This document shows, piece by piece, positions 1 through 8,628 of a stretch of DNA of 64,000 bases (its first letter is position 1; every line of letters starts with the position of its first letter). The position numbers and the translations under genes are program-made. Origin of the DNA: Winogradskyella pacifica (lineage in GTDB: Bacteria; Bacteroidota; Bacteroidia; Flavobacteriales; Flavobacteriaceae); the NCBI RefSeq assembly GCF_013403915.1, contig NZ_JABFDI010000007.1:62001-126000 (forward strand), given 5' to 3'. Below the pieces are notes generated by a model. It searched no databases. It saw only the letters and a program-made list of their open reading frames with translations, and was not told the origin of the DNA.

Positions 1-1683
1 GCTAATGAATTAACACTTACTGGCGACACAGAATTCTACCTTGGAAATGGCTTAACCATTACGCACCATTTAGGTCTTACCGGAACTATAGATTTGGAAG
101 GCGAATCACAATTAATTCAAACATTAGGAAGTGATTTAGAGGTTATTGCTAATGGTAAAATTGAACGCGACCAACAAGGAACTGCTGATACCTACACCTA
201 TAATTATTGGTCATCTCCTGTAAGACGTATAAATTCTGAAGTTGAAAACTTTAGAGTTATGGATGTTTTAAAAGATGGCACAAATCCTAATGCCCCTGCA
301 GATATTCAATTTTTGTCTTCAGGATATAACGGAGCAGCTACGCATCCTATTAAAATTGCAGATTACTGGATTTGGAAATATACCAATCTGCCAAGCAACA
401 ACTATTCCGCATGGCAACATATTAGACGTACTGGCACTATCTTGCCTGGCGAAGGTTTTACAATGAAGGGACCAGGGACAGGTTCGGTTTCGTCACCTCA
501 AAACTATGTGTTTTCGGGGAAACCAAATAACGGGGATATTGATCTGCCCTTGCTTTCCAATAGCGATTATTTAGTGGGTAATCCATATCCTTCGGCAATA
601 GATGCCTTACAATTTATTAAAGATAATGGTCCGGATGCAACACCTGATGGCTCACCATTAATTAGTGGAACGCTATACTTTTGGAATCATTGGGGCGGAG
701 GTACGCATGCGGCGCAAGATTACGACGGAGGCTATGCCACATACAATTTTTCTGGTTCTGTTGCTGCAGCTTATAAAGGAAGTAATCTTTCTACTTTAGA
801 ATCTGATGGAGAACCAACCAAAGCACCACAACGCCATATTCCTGTTGGACAAGGCTTTTTTGTGATCGGACAAAACACCGGAACAATTAATTTTAATAAC
901 GGCCAACGTACTTTTAAAAAGGAAGGAAACGCATCTATATTTATGAGGAATTCTAATTCTTCGACTACAGAAACCAACGAAACCATCCAAACTGAAGATC
1001 AACGTATGAAATTTAGAATAGGTTTCAATTCTGTAAATACAATTCGTCGTCAGTTATTATTAACGATAGACGAAAATGCATCATCAGGCGTAGATTGGGC
1101 TTATGATGGGGAAATTAACGAAACACAAATCGATGATATGTTTTGGCTTATTAATGATGAAGCCTACATTATCCAAGCCAGTAATGAGTCTGGCATTTCC
1201 GCAACTTATCCTTTAGGTATAAAAACAAAAACAGATGGTATCAATTCTATACTGATTGATGCTTTAGAAAATGTTCCTGATGCTATGAATGTGTATTTAC
1301 ATGATAATGAATTAGGCATCTATCATGATTTAAGAACAGGCAGTTACGATATTTTCTTAATCAAAGGTGATTATCTCAATCGTTTTGAAATTACATTCGG
1401 CACACAAGATGATGTATTAGGTATTGATGATTATACCATAAATCCTATTGATGTTTTATATTCTAATACAATTAAAAAAATTGTTGTCGTTAATCCCAAT
1501 CAAATCGATGTAAAAATGATTGGTGTCTATAATATGTTAGGACAATCCGTTTACAATATCAATACCGTTGAACCTCAAAAATATTCAGAATACAATATAA
1601 AGAATTTAAGCACTGGAACCTATGTCGTTAAATTACAAACGACTTCAGGCTTCACAATAACCAAAAAATTTATAGTTGATTAG
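1..1683 (+). CDS. T9SS-secreted surface protein, C-terminal part (5' end outside window)
   Basis: The reading frame is open from base 1, so the N-terminus lies to the left of the window; about 560 residues are visible. The first possible start in the window (TTG at 94) has no special support. The last ~80 residues form a type A T9SS C-terminal sorting domain: a strand-rich region containing YNMLGQSVY, a GTYVVKL strand and the end KKFIVD. This signal directs export across the outer membrane and attachment or release at the cell surface. The body contains LVGNPYPSAID, a motif I associate with long flavobacterial surface proteins. No catalytic motif is recognised, so substrate or adhesive role is unknown. 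It ends just before a bidirectional terminator shared with hisS. Confidence 0.85.
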   Translation, partial: ANELTLTGDTEFYLGNGLTITHHLGLTGTIDLEGESQLIQTLGSDLEVIANGKIERDQQGTADTYTYNYWSSPVRRINSEVENFRVMDVLKDGTNPNAPADIQFLSSGYNGAATHPIKIADYWIWKYTNLPSNNYSAWQHIRRTGTILPGEGFTMKGPGTGSVSSPQNYVFSGKPNNGDIDLPLLSNSDYLVGNPYPSAIDALQFIKDNGPDATPDGSPLISGTLYFWNHWGGGTHAAQDYDGGYATYNFSGSVAAAYKGSNLSTLESDGEPTKAPQRHIPVGQGFFVIGQNTGTINFNNGQRTFKKEGNASIFMRNSNSSTTETNETIQTEDQRMKFRIGFNSVNTIRRQLLLTIDENASSGVDWAYDGEINETQIDDMFWLINDEAYIIQASNESGISATYPLGIKTKTDGINSILIDALENVPDAMNVYLHDNELGIYHDLRTGSYDIFLIKGDYLNRFEITFGTQDDVLGIDDYTINPIDVLYSNTIKKIVVVNPNQIDVKMIGVYNMLGQSVYNINTVEPQKYSEYNIKNLSTGTYVVKLQTTSGFTITKKFIVD

Positions 1684-1704
1684 TTTAGTTAGTTAGTGAT
1701 GATT

Positions 1705-1740
1705 AGAAAGTCTCAGTTTGTAAAAAGCTGAGGCTTTCTT
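1705..1740. terminator. Bidirectional terminator between T9SS gene and hisS
   Basis: Two 12-base arms (1705-1716 and 1728-1739) pair with a single wobble and are flanked by A-rich and T-rich ends. It lies between two convergent genes and can end both transcripts. Confidence 0.75.
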
Positions 1741-3122
1741 TATTTTAACAAGTCTAAAAGCGCGTCAAATTCCACTTTATGCTGTTCACCTGAAGCCATA
1801 TTTTTTAATGTAAACACCTCGGACTTCAATTCTTCCTCACCCATAATTACAACGAATGGAATGTTGCGACGGTTCGCATAATTCATTTGTTTTTTCATTT
1901 GCTTACCAGAAATCGCAGCATCTGGAAACAGTTCTGCTTTTATATGAGCTTGTCTTAATTTAGTTACAGCTCCCAAGCTAAACATCGCTTCTTTATCTCC
2001 AAAATTAATGAAGAGTACTTTTGTAGATTCTGCTATGGTTGAAGGGAACAAATTCAATTCCTCTAAGACCAAGTAAATACGATCTAAACCAAAGCTAATC
2101 CCTACTCCACTCATATCTTTAAGACCAAAGATTCCGGTAAGATCGTCGTAACGACCACCTCCTCCAATGGATCCCATTTTTACACCTTTTGGTGCTGAGA
2201 CTTCAAAAATAGCTCCTGTGTAATAATTTAAACCTCTCGCTAAAGTCACATCTAATTGTAATGTTGCTGTTTTTAGTTTTAAGTTTGAAATGGCTGTGTT
2301 TATAAATTCGAGTTCTTCAATTCCTTTTAGTCCAATTTCTGATGTACTTAAAATAGATTTTAAACTTTCAATCTGATTACCGAAATCTCCTTTTAAAGTG
2401 AATAAAGGTTGAAGCTTCGTAATACCATCTTCCGAAATGCCTTTACCTCGCATTTCTTCTTTTACTTTCTCTTCTCCTATTTTATCTAACTTATCTAAAG
2501 CCACGGTAAAATCGATGAGTTTATCTTGTGCACCAATTACTTCGGCAATACCAGATAAGATTTTACGGTTGTTGATTTTAATCGTAACACCTTCTAATTT
2601 TAGAGCTGAAAAAACAGCATCATAAAGTTGAACAAATTCTACTTCTTGAAACAACGATTTAGAACCAACCACATCGGCATCACATTGAAAAAACTCTCTA
2701 AAACGTCCTTTTTGTGGACGGTCTGCACGCCAAACCGGTTGTATTTGGTAGCGCTTAAAAGGGAATTCGATGTCATTTTGATGTTGTACGACGTATCTTG
2801 CGAACGGCACTGTGAGGTCGTAACGCAGTGCTTTTTCAGATATTTTTGGTGTGATTAAACTTTCCGATTTTTGATTATAATCGTCGTCTGAAATTTTCTT
2901 CAAAAACTCTCCACTATTCAAAATTTTAAAAATCAAGCGATCACCTTCATCACCATATTTTCCCATTAAGGTTTCTGAGTTTTCAAAACTTGGAGTTTCA
3001 ATCGGTTGAAATCCAAAAACTTGAAACTGTTCCTTTATCGTTTCCATGATATAAGAACGCTTTGCAACTTCCTCTGCGTTAAAATCTCTTGTACCTTTTG
3101 GGATGCTTGGTTTTTGTGCCAT
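1740..3122 (-). CDS. hisS: Histidine--tRNA ligase
   Basis: Class II aminoacyl-tRNA synthetase charging tRNA-His in the cytoplasm. The 460-residue protein starts MAQKPSIPKGTRDF, with the typical PKGTRDF opening. Visible motifs are the motif 2 region FFQCDADVVG, the histidine-binding segment LARGLNYYTGAIFEV, the GSIGGGGRYDDL loop and motif 3 GVGISFGLDRI. A C-terminal anticodon-binding domain follows (~370-460). Length fits the Bacteroidota form. It is transcribed alone, convergent with the upstream T9SS gene. The ~260 bp before its ATG hold dispersed-repeat fragments. Confidence 0.97.
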   Translation of the reverse strand: MAQKPSIPKGTRDFNAEEVAKRSYIMETIKEQFQVFGFQPIETPSFENSETLMGKYGDEGDRLIFKILNSGEFLKKISDDDYNQKSESLITPKISEKALRYDLTVPFARYVVQHQNDIEFPFKRYQIQPVWRADRPQKGRFREFFQCDADVVGSKSLFQEVEFVQLYDAVFSALKLEGVTIKINNRKILSGIAEVIGAQDKLIDFTVALDKLDKIGEEKVKEEMRGKGISEDGITKLQPLFTLKGDFGNQIESLKSILSTSEIGLKGIEELEFINTAISNLKLKTATLQLDVTLARGLNYYTGAIFEVSAPKGVKMGSIGGGGRYDDLTGIFGLKDMSGVGISFGLDRIYLVLEELNLFPSTIAESTKVLFINFGDKEAMFSLGAVTKLRQAHIKAELFPDAAISGKQMKKQMNYANRRNIPFVVIMGEEELKSEVFTLKNMASGEQHKVEFDALLDLLK

Positions 3123-3128
3123 AATATG

Positions 3129-3144
3129 TCCTGCGAAAGCAGGA
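3129..3144. repeat. Short palindromic intergenic repeat, copy 1
   Basis: TCCTGC-GAAA-GCAGGA is a perfect 6-base stem with a GAAA loop, followed by AATCTC. A decayed copy of the same 21-base string is at 4631-4651. The following ~100 bases (3205-3240) also look like dispersed repeat debris rather than gene control. Confidence 0.6.
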
Positions 3145-3383
3145 ATCTCTTTTAGTGAAACTTTATTTAATTACACACATCAATTATCTTTGAAAATTCT
3201 TAGTTCCAAAGCATTTCGACTGCGCTCAATGTGACAGTAGTTTGAATTTTAAAATCCGACTCCGATGTCACAAAAATATTATAATTTTTAGAGGTCTTAC
3301 TAAGATAATTCATTTTTATAGTAACTTTATGCTGTTTAAGTCGTCTTATCGATTAAACAACCCAACTAACGCGCCAAAAAACT

Positions 3384-4625
3384 ATGTTTTCATTAGCTAA
3401 AGAGAATATAAGAATTGCTTTCGATTCTATAAAAAGTCAACTGCTCCGAACCATTCTTACGGTTTTAATTATTGCAATTGGTATTATGGCTTTGGTGGGG
3501 ATTTTAAGTGGAGTATCTGCCTTAGAGAATACTATTGCCAGTAATTTCTCTTCTATGGGTTCTAATACCTTTAATTTTCAACGTTATGAATTTACGGCAC
3601 AGCGCCAAAGCAGTAGAGAACGTCAAAAGATAAATCCTGTAATTGATTATCGTGATGTTAAAGATTTTGAAGATAATTACAACTTTCCCTTCACAAAAGT
3701 GGCCGTATCATTCTATGGAACTTCTGCTGCTGAAGTAAAATACGAGAACAAAAAAACAGATCCGGAAGTCGCTGTATTGGGGGCCAATGAATTTTATCTC
3801 GAAAACTCTGGTTTAGAGGTTGAAAATGGTCGTTCACTAAATGTATTTGATATTCAAAACAGTAATGCTGTTTGTGTTATTGGTAGCGATTTGCAAAAAT
3901 CTTTATTTCCTGTTGAAAACCCTGTTGGAAAAACTATAAGTATTAGAGGATCTAAATTTAAAGTGGTTGGTGTCCTAAAAGAAAAAGGAGCCACGTTTGG
4001 TAATAATCAAGATTTACGAGTATTTATGCCGCTTCAGAAAGCGCGTTCTATTTTTACGAATCCCAATATTAATTACAGTCTAAGTGTTAAAGTTGATAAG
4101 TCTGAGATGCTTGAAGCTGCGCAAGATGATGCCATATTAACATTTCGAAATATTAGAGGTCTTAACCCTATTGAAAAAAATGATTTTGGTATTGAACGCA
4201 GTGAAGATTTATTGAATCAGGTGGCACAAAATACAGCGGCACTGTATGTTGCTGCTTGGATTATTAGTATTATCACCATTTTTGGATCTACTATTGCACT
4301 TATGAATATAATGTTAGTTTCGGTAAGTGAGCGCACACGTGAAATTGGGGTTCGAAAAGCACTGGGTGCGAAAAGCAAAACAATCGCCTTTCAGTTTTTT
4401 ATGGAAACTATAATTATCGGTCAGCTTGGTGGTCTGTTAGGAACTATTCTTGGAATCTTAATTGGTTTAGCCGTCGCTAATGGTTTTGATCTTGAATTCT
4501 CAACACCTTGGGTGGCGATGATTTGGGCAACGAGTATTGCCTTTATAGTGGCTGTTATTTCGGGCTTATACCCTGCAACGAAAGCAGCTAAATTAGACCC
4601 TATTGAGTCTTTACGTTATGAGTAA
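3384..4625 (+). CDS. MacB-type ABC transporter permease (FtsX family)
   Basis: Integral membrane permease of the MacB/LolC type, 413 residues. The order is one N-terminal membrane helix (~20-42) followed by a periplasmic MacB_PCD-like domain (~45-275). Three C-terminal helices (~285-405) carry the FtsX hallmark VSERTREIGVRKALGAKSK. Such permeases work with a separate ATPase and use ATP to drive mechanotransmission, export of peptides or macrolides, or lipoprotein release. No ATPase gene is adjacent, so the partner must be encoded elsewhere and the substrate cannot be named. It is monocistronic and divergent from hisS. Confidence 0.88.
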   Translation: MFSLAKENIRIAFDSIKSQLLRTILTVLIIAIGIMALVGILSGVSALENTIASNFSSMGSNTFNFQRYEFTAQRQSSRERQKINPVIDYRDVKDFEDNYNFPFTKVAVSFYGTSAAEVKYENKKTDPEVAVLGANEFYLENSGLEVENGRSLNVFDIQNSNAVCVIGSDLQKSLFPVENPVGKTISIRGSKFKVVGVLKEKGATFGNNQDLRVFMPLQKARSIFTNPNINYSLSVKVDKSEMLEAAQDDAILTFRNIRGLNPIEKNDFGIERSEDLLNQVAQNTAALYVAAWIISIITIFGSTIALMNIMLVSVSERTREIGVRKALGAKSKTIAFQFFMETIIIGQLGGLLGTILGILIGLAVANGFDLEFSTPWVAMIWATSIAFIVAVISGLYPATKAAKLDPIESLRYE

Positions 4626-4630
4626 CACAT

Positions 4631-4651
4631 TCCTGCGAAGACAGAAATCTC
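4631..4651. repeat. Short palindromic intergenic repeat, copy 2 (degenerate)
   Basis: TCCTGCGAAGACAGAAATCTC matches 18 of 21 bases of the copy near hisS (3129-3149). The changes break part of the stem. Confidence 0.5.
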
Positions 4652-4726
4652 AAATAACATCAGTAACTTAAATTCTATTTACAACTAAGTATCAGTTAGA
4701 GTGACATTGCTCTTTCCGCAATTTTA

Positions 4727-4775
4727 TATCGAGAAGCTTTTTAAAGTCGAATTATCTAAACAAAGCTTCTCGATA
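4727..4775. repeat. Inverted repeat with 14-base perfect arms
   Basis: TATCGAGAAGCTTT (4727-4740) is the exact reverse complement of 4762-4775, with a 21-base spacer. It sits between two convergent genes. There is no T-tract directly after the stem on either strand, so it is more likely a repeat-element remnant than a standard terminator. Confidence 0.6.
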
Positions 4776-4841
4776 CAATTTGCTCGCTCCTCATAAATCA
4801 CTCGAAGTGGCTAAACGAGTGTCGTTTTTTTTCTAAGGAAT

Positions 4842-5315
4842 CTAACCTTTAACTAATTTAGAAAAATAATTGAATAATTCTCCTTTTGTAATACTCGCAC
4901 CAGATTGAATCATTTTGAATATATCTAAATACTTATCTTCTGAATAGTCTTTTTTTGCATTAAAAAACTCAACAGAATCTGATAGTAAATTATCTCTCAA
5001 CCAATTAAACCCTTCTTTTGTTGTAAAATCTACATGTTCATTTTCAATTCTTAAAGCAATTAAACGCATGCTTTTTTCATTACATTCAAAAAGATGAATT
5101 TGGTTTGGCGAAATATGTTCTAGATATTTTACTTTTGTTAAAACCCCAAGCCAAACTAAATCGCTAAACACATCTAATTCTTGTTCTGCAGCTTCTGGTT
5201 TATTCTTTTTAATATCTTCCCACTCATCACCTGTAATAGATTGTGTTGCTAAAAAGTTGATGAATTCTTGGTGTAATTCTTCAAATTGTTCTTTGGTTAA
5301 TCTTGAATATTTCAT
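4842..5315 (-). CDS. Conserved hypothetical protein (DUF6495-like)
   Basis: A 157-residue soluble, acidic, mostly helical protein starting MKYSRLTKEQFEELHQEF, without signal peptide or membrane helix. I recall this layout as a small uncharacterised flavobacterial family (DUF6495), but that name is from memory. It is a single gene with no obvious partner, about 100 bp upstream of a convergently unrelated lipoprotein gene on the same strand. No catalytic residues can be proposed. Confidence 0.7.
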   Translation of the reverse strand: MKYSRLTKEQFEELHQEFINFLATQSITGDEWEDIKKNKPEAAEQELDVFSDLVWLGVLTKVKYLEHISPNQIHLFECNEKSMRLIALRIENEHVDFTTKEGFNWLRDNLLSDSVEFFNAKKDYSEDKYLDIFKMIQSGASITKGELFNYFSKLVKG

Positions 5316-5418
5316 GTGTTTAAATAATTACTGTTTTTATAATCAAGTACTGTGAGCTATTTCTCAATTTAGAAGTTGATAACTTAACGTTTCATCTTCA
5401 GTAAATTCTTTTAAAAAA

Positions 5419-6288
5419 TTAATTTATAGCTTTAGAAGCTTCAAAAGGTCTATCGGTTGCTATAATATCGACTCCTTTTTCTTTCCATTGACGATATAAT
5501 TCATCGCCTTTCGCTGCTGCACTTTTATCTAAGTTTCCTAACGTACCTAACATGCAAACAATGTTATTATCGTGTAATCTTTTAAAAAAGGCATCTTCTG
5601 ACAAACGTGTTCCGGTAAAAGCTAACATGTTTTCCGTTGGTATTTTTGCGTCTAATAAACGTTCAAATTCATCATTATTTCTAGCTGAAACAGATAGTAA
5701 TAATTGTGGCGCTAATTGATATGCGGAGACCGCTTGTTCTACATCGTAGGTTATAATAATACTATGATCTTCTGCTTTAGCGGTTTTAATAGCGTTTATA
5801 ACGACTTTTTGACTCACCGTTTTTTTAATGTCTACAGTAAGAATGACATTCTGTTTTACACACCAGTCTAATACGTCTGAAAACAAAGGAATCTTAAACG
5901 TGGTTTCATTACCATAATCATCGACTAAATTAAATTGCTTCAATTCATCGTATGTTAATTCATCAACGTTTCCACTTCCTGTGGTGGTTCTATCAATCGT
6001 TTTATCGTGAAGTAAAACCAAATGCCCATCTTTAGTTTGTGCGACATCAACTTCATAAACGGCCACAATACTATCGTTAACATATTTTAGAGTCTCTAAA
6101 CCGTTTTCAGGATAGTTTACAAGCCCTTTACCCCCGCGATGCACACTAATATTTGGATAACCAGAATTAGAAGCTTTAAAAAGCGCTATAAGCTTAGAAG
6201 GTTGTACCTCTGAACTTTTAGTCGATTCTGTAGATTGTTTGCAACTAATTAAAGTGCAAAAGGCAAAAATTAATAGAAAGTATTTCAT
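5419..6288 (-). CDS. Glycerophosphodiester phosphodiesterase family lipoprotein
   Basis: A 289-residue GDPD-fold enzyme expected to cleave glycerophosphodiesters to glycerol-3-phosphate and an alcohol. A lipoprotein signal ends at Cys16 (LISC), so it is probably anchored in a periplasm-facing or outer membrane. The GDPD catalytic signature is visible: H50-R51 in SVHRGG, E61 in YPENG, E79 and D81 in YEVDV, and H94 in LLHD. The C-terminal barrel ends with DIIATDRPFEA, typical of the family. The substrate could also be a teichoic-acid-like or phospholipid-derived diester. It lies downstream of the rplI terminator and is transcribed separately. Confidence 0.9.
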   Translation of the reverse strand: MKYFLLIFAFCTLISCKQSTESTKSSEVQPSKLIALFKASNSGYPNISVHRGGKGLVNYPENGLETLKYVNDSIVAVYEVDVAQTKDGHLVLLHDKTIDRTTTGSGNVDELTYDELKQFNLVDDYGNETTFKIPLFSDVLDWCVKQNVILTVDIKKTVSQKVVINAIKTAKAEDHSIIITYDVEQAVSAYQLAPQLLLSVSARNNDEFERLLDAKIPTENMLAFTGTRLSEDAFFKRLHDNNIVCMLGTLGNLDKSAAAKGDELYRQWKEKGVDIIATDRPFEASKAIN

Positions 6289-6350
6289 GTTTAAACCGTT
6301 TAAAAAACTGCTTGATTAAAGAACTGATCGTTTTCTGAAAAAAAACTATA

Positions 6351-6382
6351 AAAAAACCGCTTAGTAAACTAAACGGTTTTTT
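6351..6382 (-). terminator. Rho-independent terminator after rplI
   Basis: On the minus strand a stem with arms 6351-6365 and 6368-6382 and one mismatch is followed by T residues. It lies ~20 bases after the rplI stop and closes the ribosomal-protein operon. Confidence 0.75.
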
Positions 6383-6400
6383 AAAATTGTAATAAAGAGA

Positions 6401-6862
6401 TTATGCGTCAGCAATAACTTCGAAAGTTAAATCTACAGTTACTGATCTGTGTAATCTAATTGCAGCTTCGTACTGACCTAAACGCTTAATGTTACCACCA
6501 TTGATAGAAATAAATTTCTTATCAACATCGTGACCAGCATTTTTAAATGCAGCAGCTAAATCCATAGTGGTTATAGAACCAAATAATTTATCTCCAGCAG
6601 TTGCACCAGTTCCAGCTTTAGCTGTAATTTTAATATCTAAACCTTTAATAGCATCAGCAGTTTTTTCCGCTTCAGCAATAATAGTTTTTTCTTTGTAAGC
6701 TCTTTGCTTTAAAGTTTCTGCTAATACTTTCTTAGCAGAAGAAGTCGCCATTACAGCTTGTCCTTGAGGAATTAAAAAGTTTCTACCATAACCGTTCTTA
6801 ACAGATACAATATCGTCTTTAAATCCTAAATTTTCAACGTCTTGTTTTAATATAAGTTCCAT
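6401..6862 (-). CDS. rplI: 50S ribosomal protein L9
   Basis: A 153-residue large-subunit protein with the N-terminal RNA-binding domain (MELILKQDVENLGFKDDIV, then VKNGYGRNFLIPQG, the conserved L9 signature). A long helix and a C-terminal domain containing AGDKLFGSIT follow. It binds 23S rRNA domain V near the L1 stalk. It is last in the rpsF-rpsR-rplI operon, 14 bp after rpsR, and is followed directly by a terminator. Confidence 0.97.
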   Translation of the reverse strand: MELILKQDVENLGFKDDIVSVKNGYGRNFLIPQGQAVMATSSAKKVLAETLKQRAYKEKTIIAEAEKTADAIKGLDIKITAKAGTGATAGDKLFGSITTMDLAAAFKNAGHDVDKKFISINGGNIKRLGQYEAAIRLHRSVTVDLTFEVIADA

Positions 6863-6876
6863 CGTGTTATGATATT

Positions 6877-7173
6877 TTATTTTAATAAATCAGCAACATA
6901 TGGCATAAGCGCTAAATGTCTAGCTCTTTTTACTGCCACAGATACTTTTCTTTGATACTTTAAAGACGTTCCTGTTAAACGTCTTGGTAATAATTTACCT
7001 TGCTCGTTTACAAAACCTAGTAACCAATCTGCATCTTTATAATCTACATACTTGATTCCAGACTTCTTGAAACGACAATATTTCTTTGTCTTAGACGTCT
7101 CAATATTTAACGGAGTTAAATATCTAATTTCGCCGTCTTTTTTTCCTTTTGCTTGTTGTTCTATTGATGACAT
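6877..7173 (-). CDS. rpsR: 30S ribosomal protein S18
   Basis: A 98-residue small-subunit protein that binds next to S6 on the platform. The conserved core is visible: [18 protein letters not shown], then [17 protein letters not shown] and [12 protein letters not shown]. The N-terminus is the longer Bacteroidota version ([19 protein letters not shown]). It is the middle gene of the operon, 2 bp after rpsF. Confidence 0.97.
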   Translation of the reverse strand: MSSIEQQAKGKKDGEIRYLTPLNIETSKTKKYCRFKKSGIKYVDYKDADWLLGFVNEQGKLLPRRLTGTSLKYQRKVSVAVKRARHLALMPYVADLLK

Positions 7174-7175
7174 AA

Positions 7176-7526
7176 TTACGCTTTTGCTTTTGCTTTAACT
7201 TTCAGTTTTTCTCTTCTTCTCTCAGCCCATGAAATAGCATGTTTGTCTAATTTCACAGTTAAGTAACGCATAAAACGCTCATCACGTCTAAATTCCACCT
7301 CTAAAGGCTCAATTGCTTCTCCAGCAACAGTGTACTCAAATAAATGGTAAAAACCACTTTTTTTGTTTTGAATTGGGTAGGCTAATTTTTTTAGTCCCCA
7401 ATCTTCTTTTGATACCATCTTAGCTCCTTTAGAAACGAGGAAATCCTCATATTTCTTTACTGTCTCCTTTATCTGGTCTTCAGATAAAACGGGATTTAAG
7501 ATGAAAACAGTTTCATAATGATTCAT
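7176..7526 (-). CDS. rpsF: 30S ribosomal protein S6
   Basis: A 116-residue small-subunit protein that pairs with S18. Signature segments are [37 protein letters not shown] and [19 protein letters not shown]. The Lys/Ala-rich tail ([10 protein letters not shown]) is common in this phylum. It is the first gene of rpsF-rpsR-rplI, with a good Bacteroidota promoter ~30 bp upstream. Confidence 0.97.
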   Translation of the reverse strand: MNHYETVFILNPVLSEDQIKETVKKYEDFLVSKGAKMVSKEDWGLKKLAYPIQNKKSGFYHLFEYTVAGEAIEPLEVEFRRDERFMRYLTVKLDKHAISWAERRREKLKVKAKAKA

Positions 7527-7559
7527 AATAAATAATTTTGTTTATTGTTAAAACGGCTG

Positions 7560-7590
7560 CAAAAATACATATAATTTCTATATTTGACAA
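7560..7590 (-). promoter_or_regulatory. Bacteroidota-type promoter for rpsF operon
   Basis: On the minus strand TTG (7590-7588), a 20-base spacer and TATTTTTG (7567-7560) match the phylum consensus TTG-N19-21-TAnnTTTG. The transcript would begin about 7553, giving a leader of ~27 bases before rpsF. Confidence 0.7.
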
Positions 7591-7726
7591 CGTTTTTGAC
7601 TGTAAAATTTAAAAGGATTTTACGGCATATAAATAGTGTTAAATACTACGGTTTGTCGGCATTATTTGTTTTTTAACCGAATTTATCGTACTATTGTCGA
7701 TATCTTAACCTAAAATTAATAATGTT

Positions 7727-8422
7727 ATGACTTTAAACTGTGTAGTTGTTGATGATTCTGCGATTCAGCGCCTCTCTATAGTAAAGTTAATCGAGAATCA
7801 TTCTTCGCTTAACCTTATTGCAGAGTACAGCAGTGCGTTAGAAACAAAAAACGGTCTTAATACCCATAAAGTTGATCTTATCTTCTTAGATATAGAGATG
7901 CCGGTATTGAACGGTTTTGAGTTGCTAGATGTGCTCAACAACAAACCCCAAATTATTTTTGTTACCGGAAAAACCGAGTATGCTTTTAAAGCATTTAATT
8001 ACGATGCCACCGATTATCTTCAGAAACCAATCACAAAAGAACGTTTTAATGTTGCCGTAGAAAAAGCTATTGAGCAACACAAATTAAAATTAGACTTTAA
8101 TGAAACTGATGGCGAGCATATCTTCGTAAAAAGTAATCTTAAAAAACGTAAAGTTTATATTAAGGATATTAAATGGATTGAAGCCCTTGGTGATTACGTT
8201 AAAGTAGTAACAGAAGAAAACAGCTTAGTTGTTTTATCGACAATGAAAGCGTTTGAAAGCGAATTGCCCGAAGGTAAATTTTTAAGAATTCATAAATCTT
8301 ATATTGTGAATCTCGATAAAATTGACCGATTTAACAGTAAAAATGTTGAAGTCGGTGCGTATGAGATTCCATTGAGTCGAAATAAAAAGACCCAATTAGT
8401 AGATGCTTTAAATAATATGTAG
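7727..8422 (+). CDS. LytTR-family response regulator
   Basis: A 231-residue two-component response regulator. Receiver domain residues 1-120: acidic pair D9-D10, phosphorylation site D55 in LIFLDIEMP, and conserved K100 in YLQKP. LytTR DNA-binding domain ~127-228, with KSNLKKRKVYIKDIKWIEA and FLRIHKSYIVNLDKI. Proteins of this type regulate genes on signals from a membrane histidine kinase of the 5TM/LytS type. No kinase gene is nearby, so it is an orphan here and its targets are unknown. Divergent from rpsF and closed by its own terminator. Confidence 0.93.
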   Translation: MTLNCVVVDDSAIQRLSIVKLIENHSSLNLIAEYSSALETKNGLNTHKVDLIFLDIEMPVLNGFELLDVLNNKPQIIFVTGKTEYAFKAFNYDATDYLQKPITKERFNVAVEKAIEQHKLKLDFNETDGEHIFVKSNLKKRKVYIKDIKWIEALGDYVKVVTEENSLVVLSTMKAFESELPEGKFLRIHKSYIVNLDKIDRFNSKNVEVGAYEIPLSRNKKTQLVDALNNM

Positions 8423-8461
8423 AACATTACATTAACATTAAAAGCGTTACATTATAATTTT

Positions 8462-8495
8462 AAAAAATCCTGAGCACTTGCTTAGGATTTTTTTT
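8462..8495 (+). terminator. Terminator after LytTR regulator gene
   Basis: AAAATCCT (8464-8471) pairs with AGGATTTT (8484-8491) and is followed by more T residues, about 40 bases after the stop codon. Confidence 0.75.
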
Positions 8496-8628
8496 ATTTA
8501 AAAATTTATGGTTAACAAATTACTGGATTTTAACAACCCTAAAGCCCTCCTCAAAGGAACAATATTGCCTGAGAGCCATCAAAATCATTATAAAATTGAT
8601 TACTTACTAGTTCTAAATCTGCTAGGTA

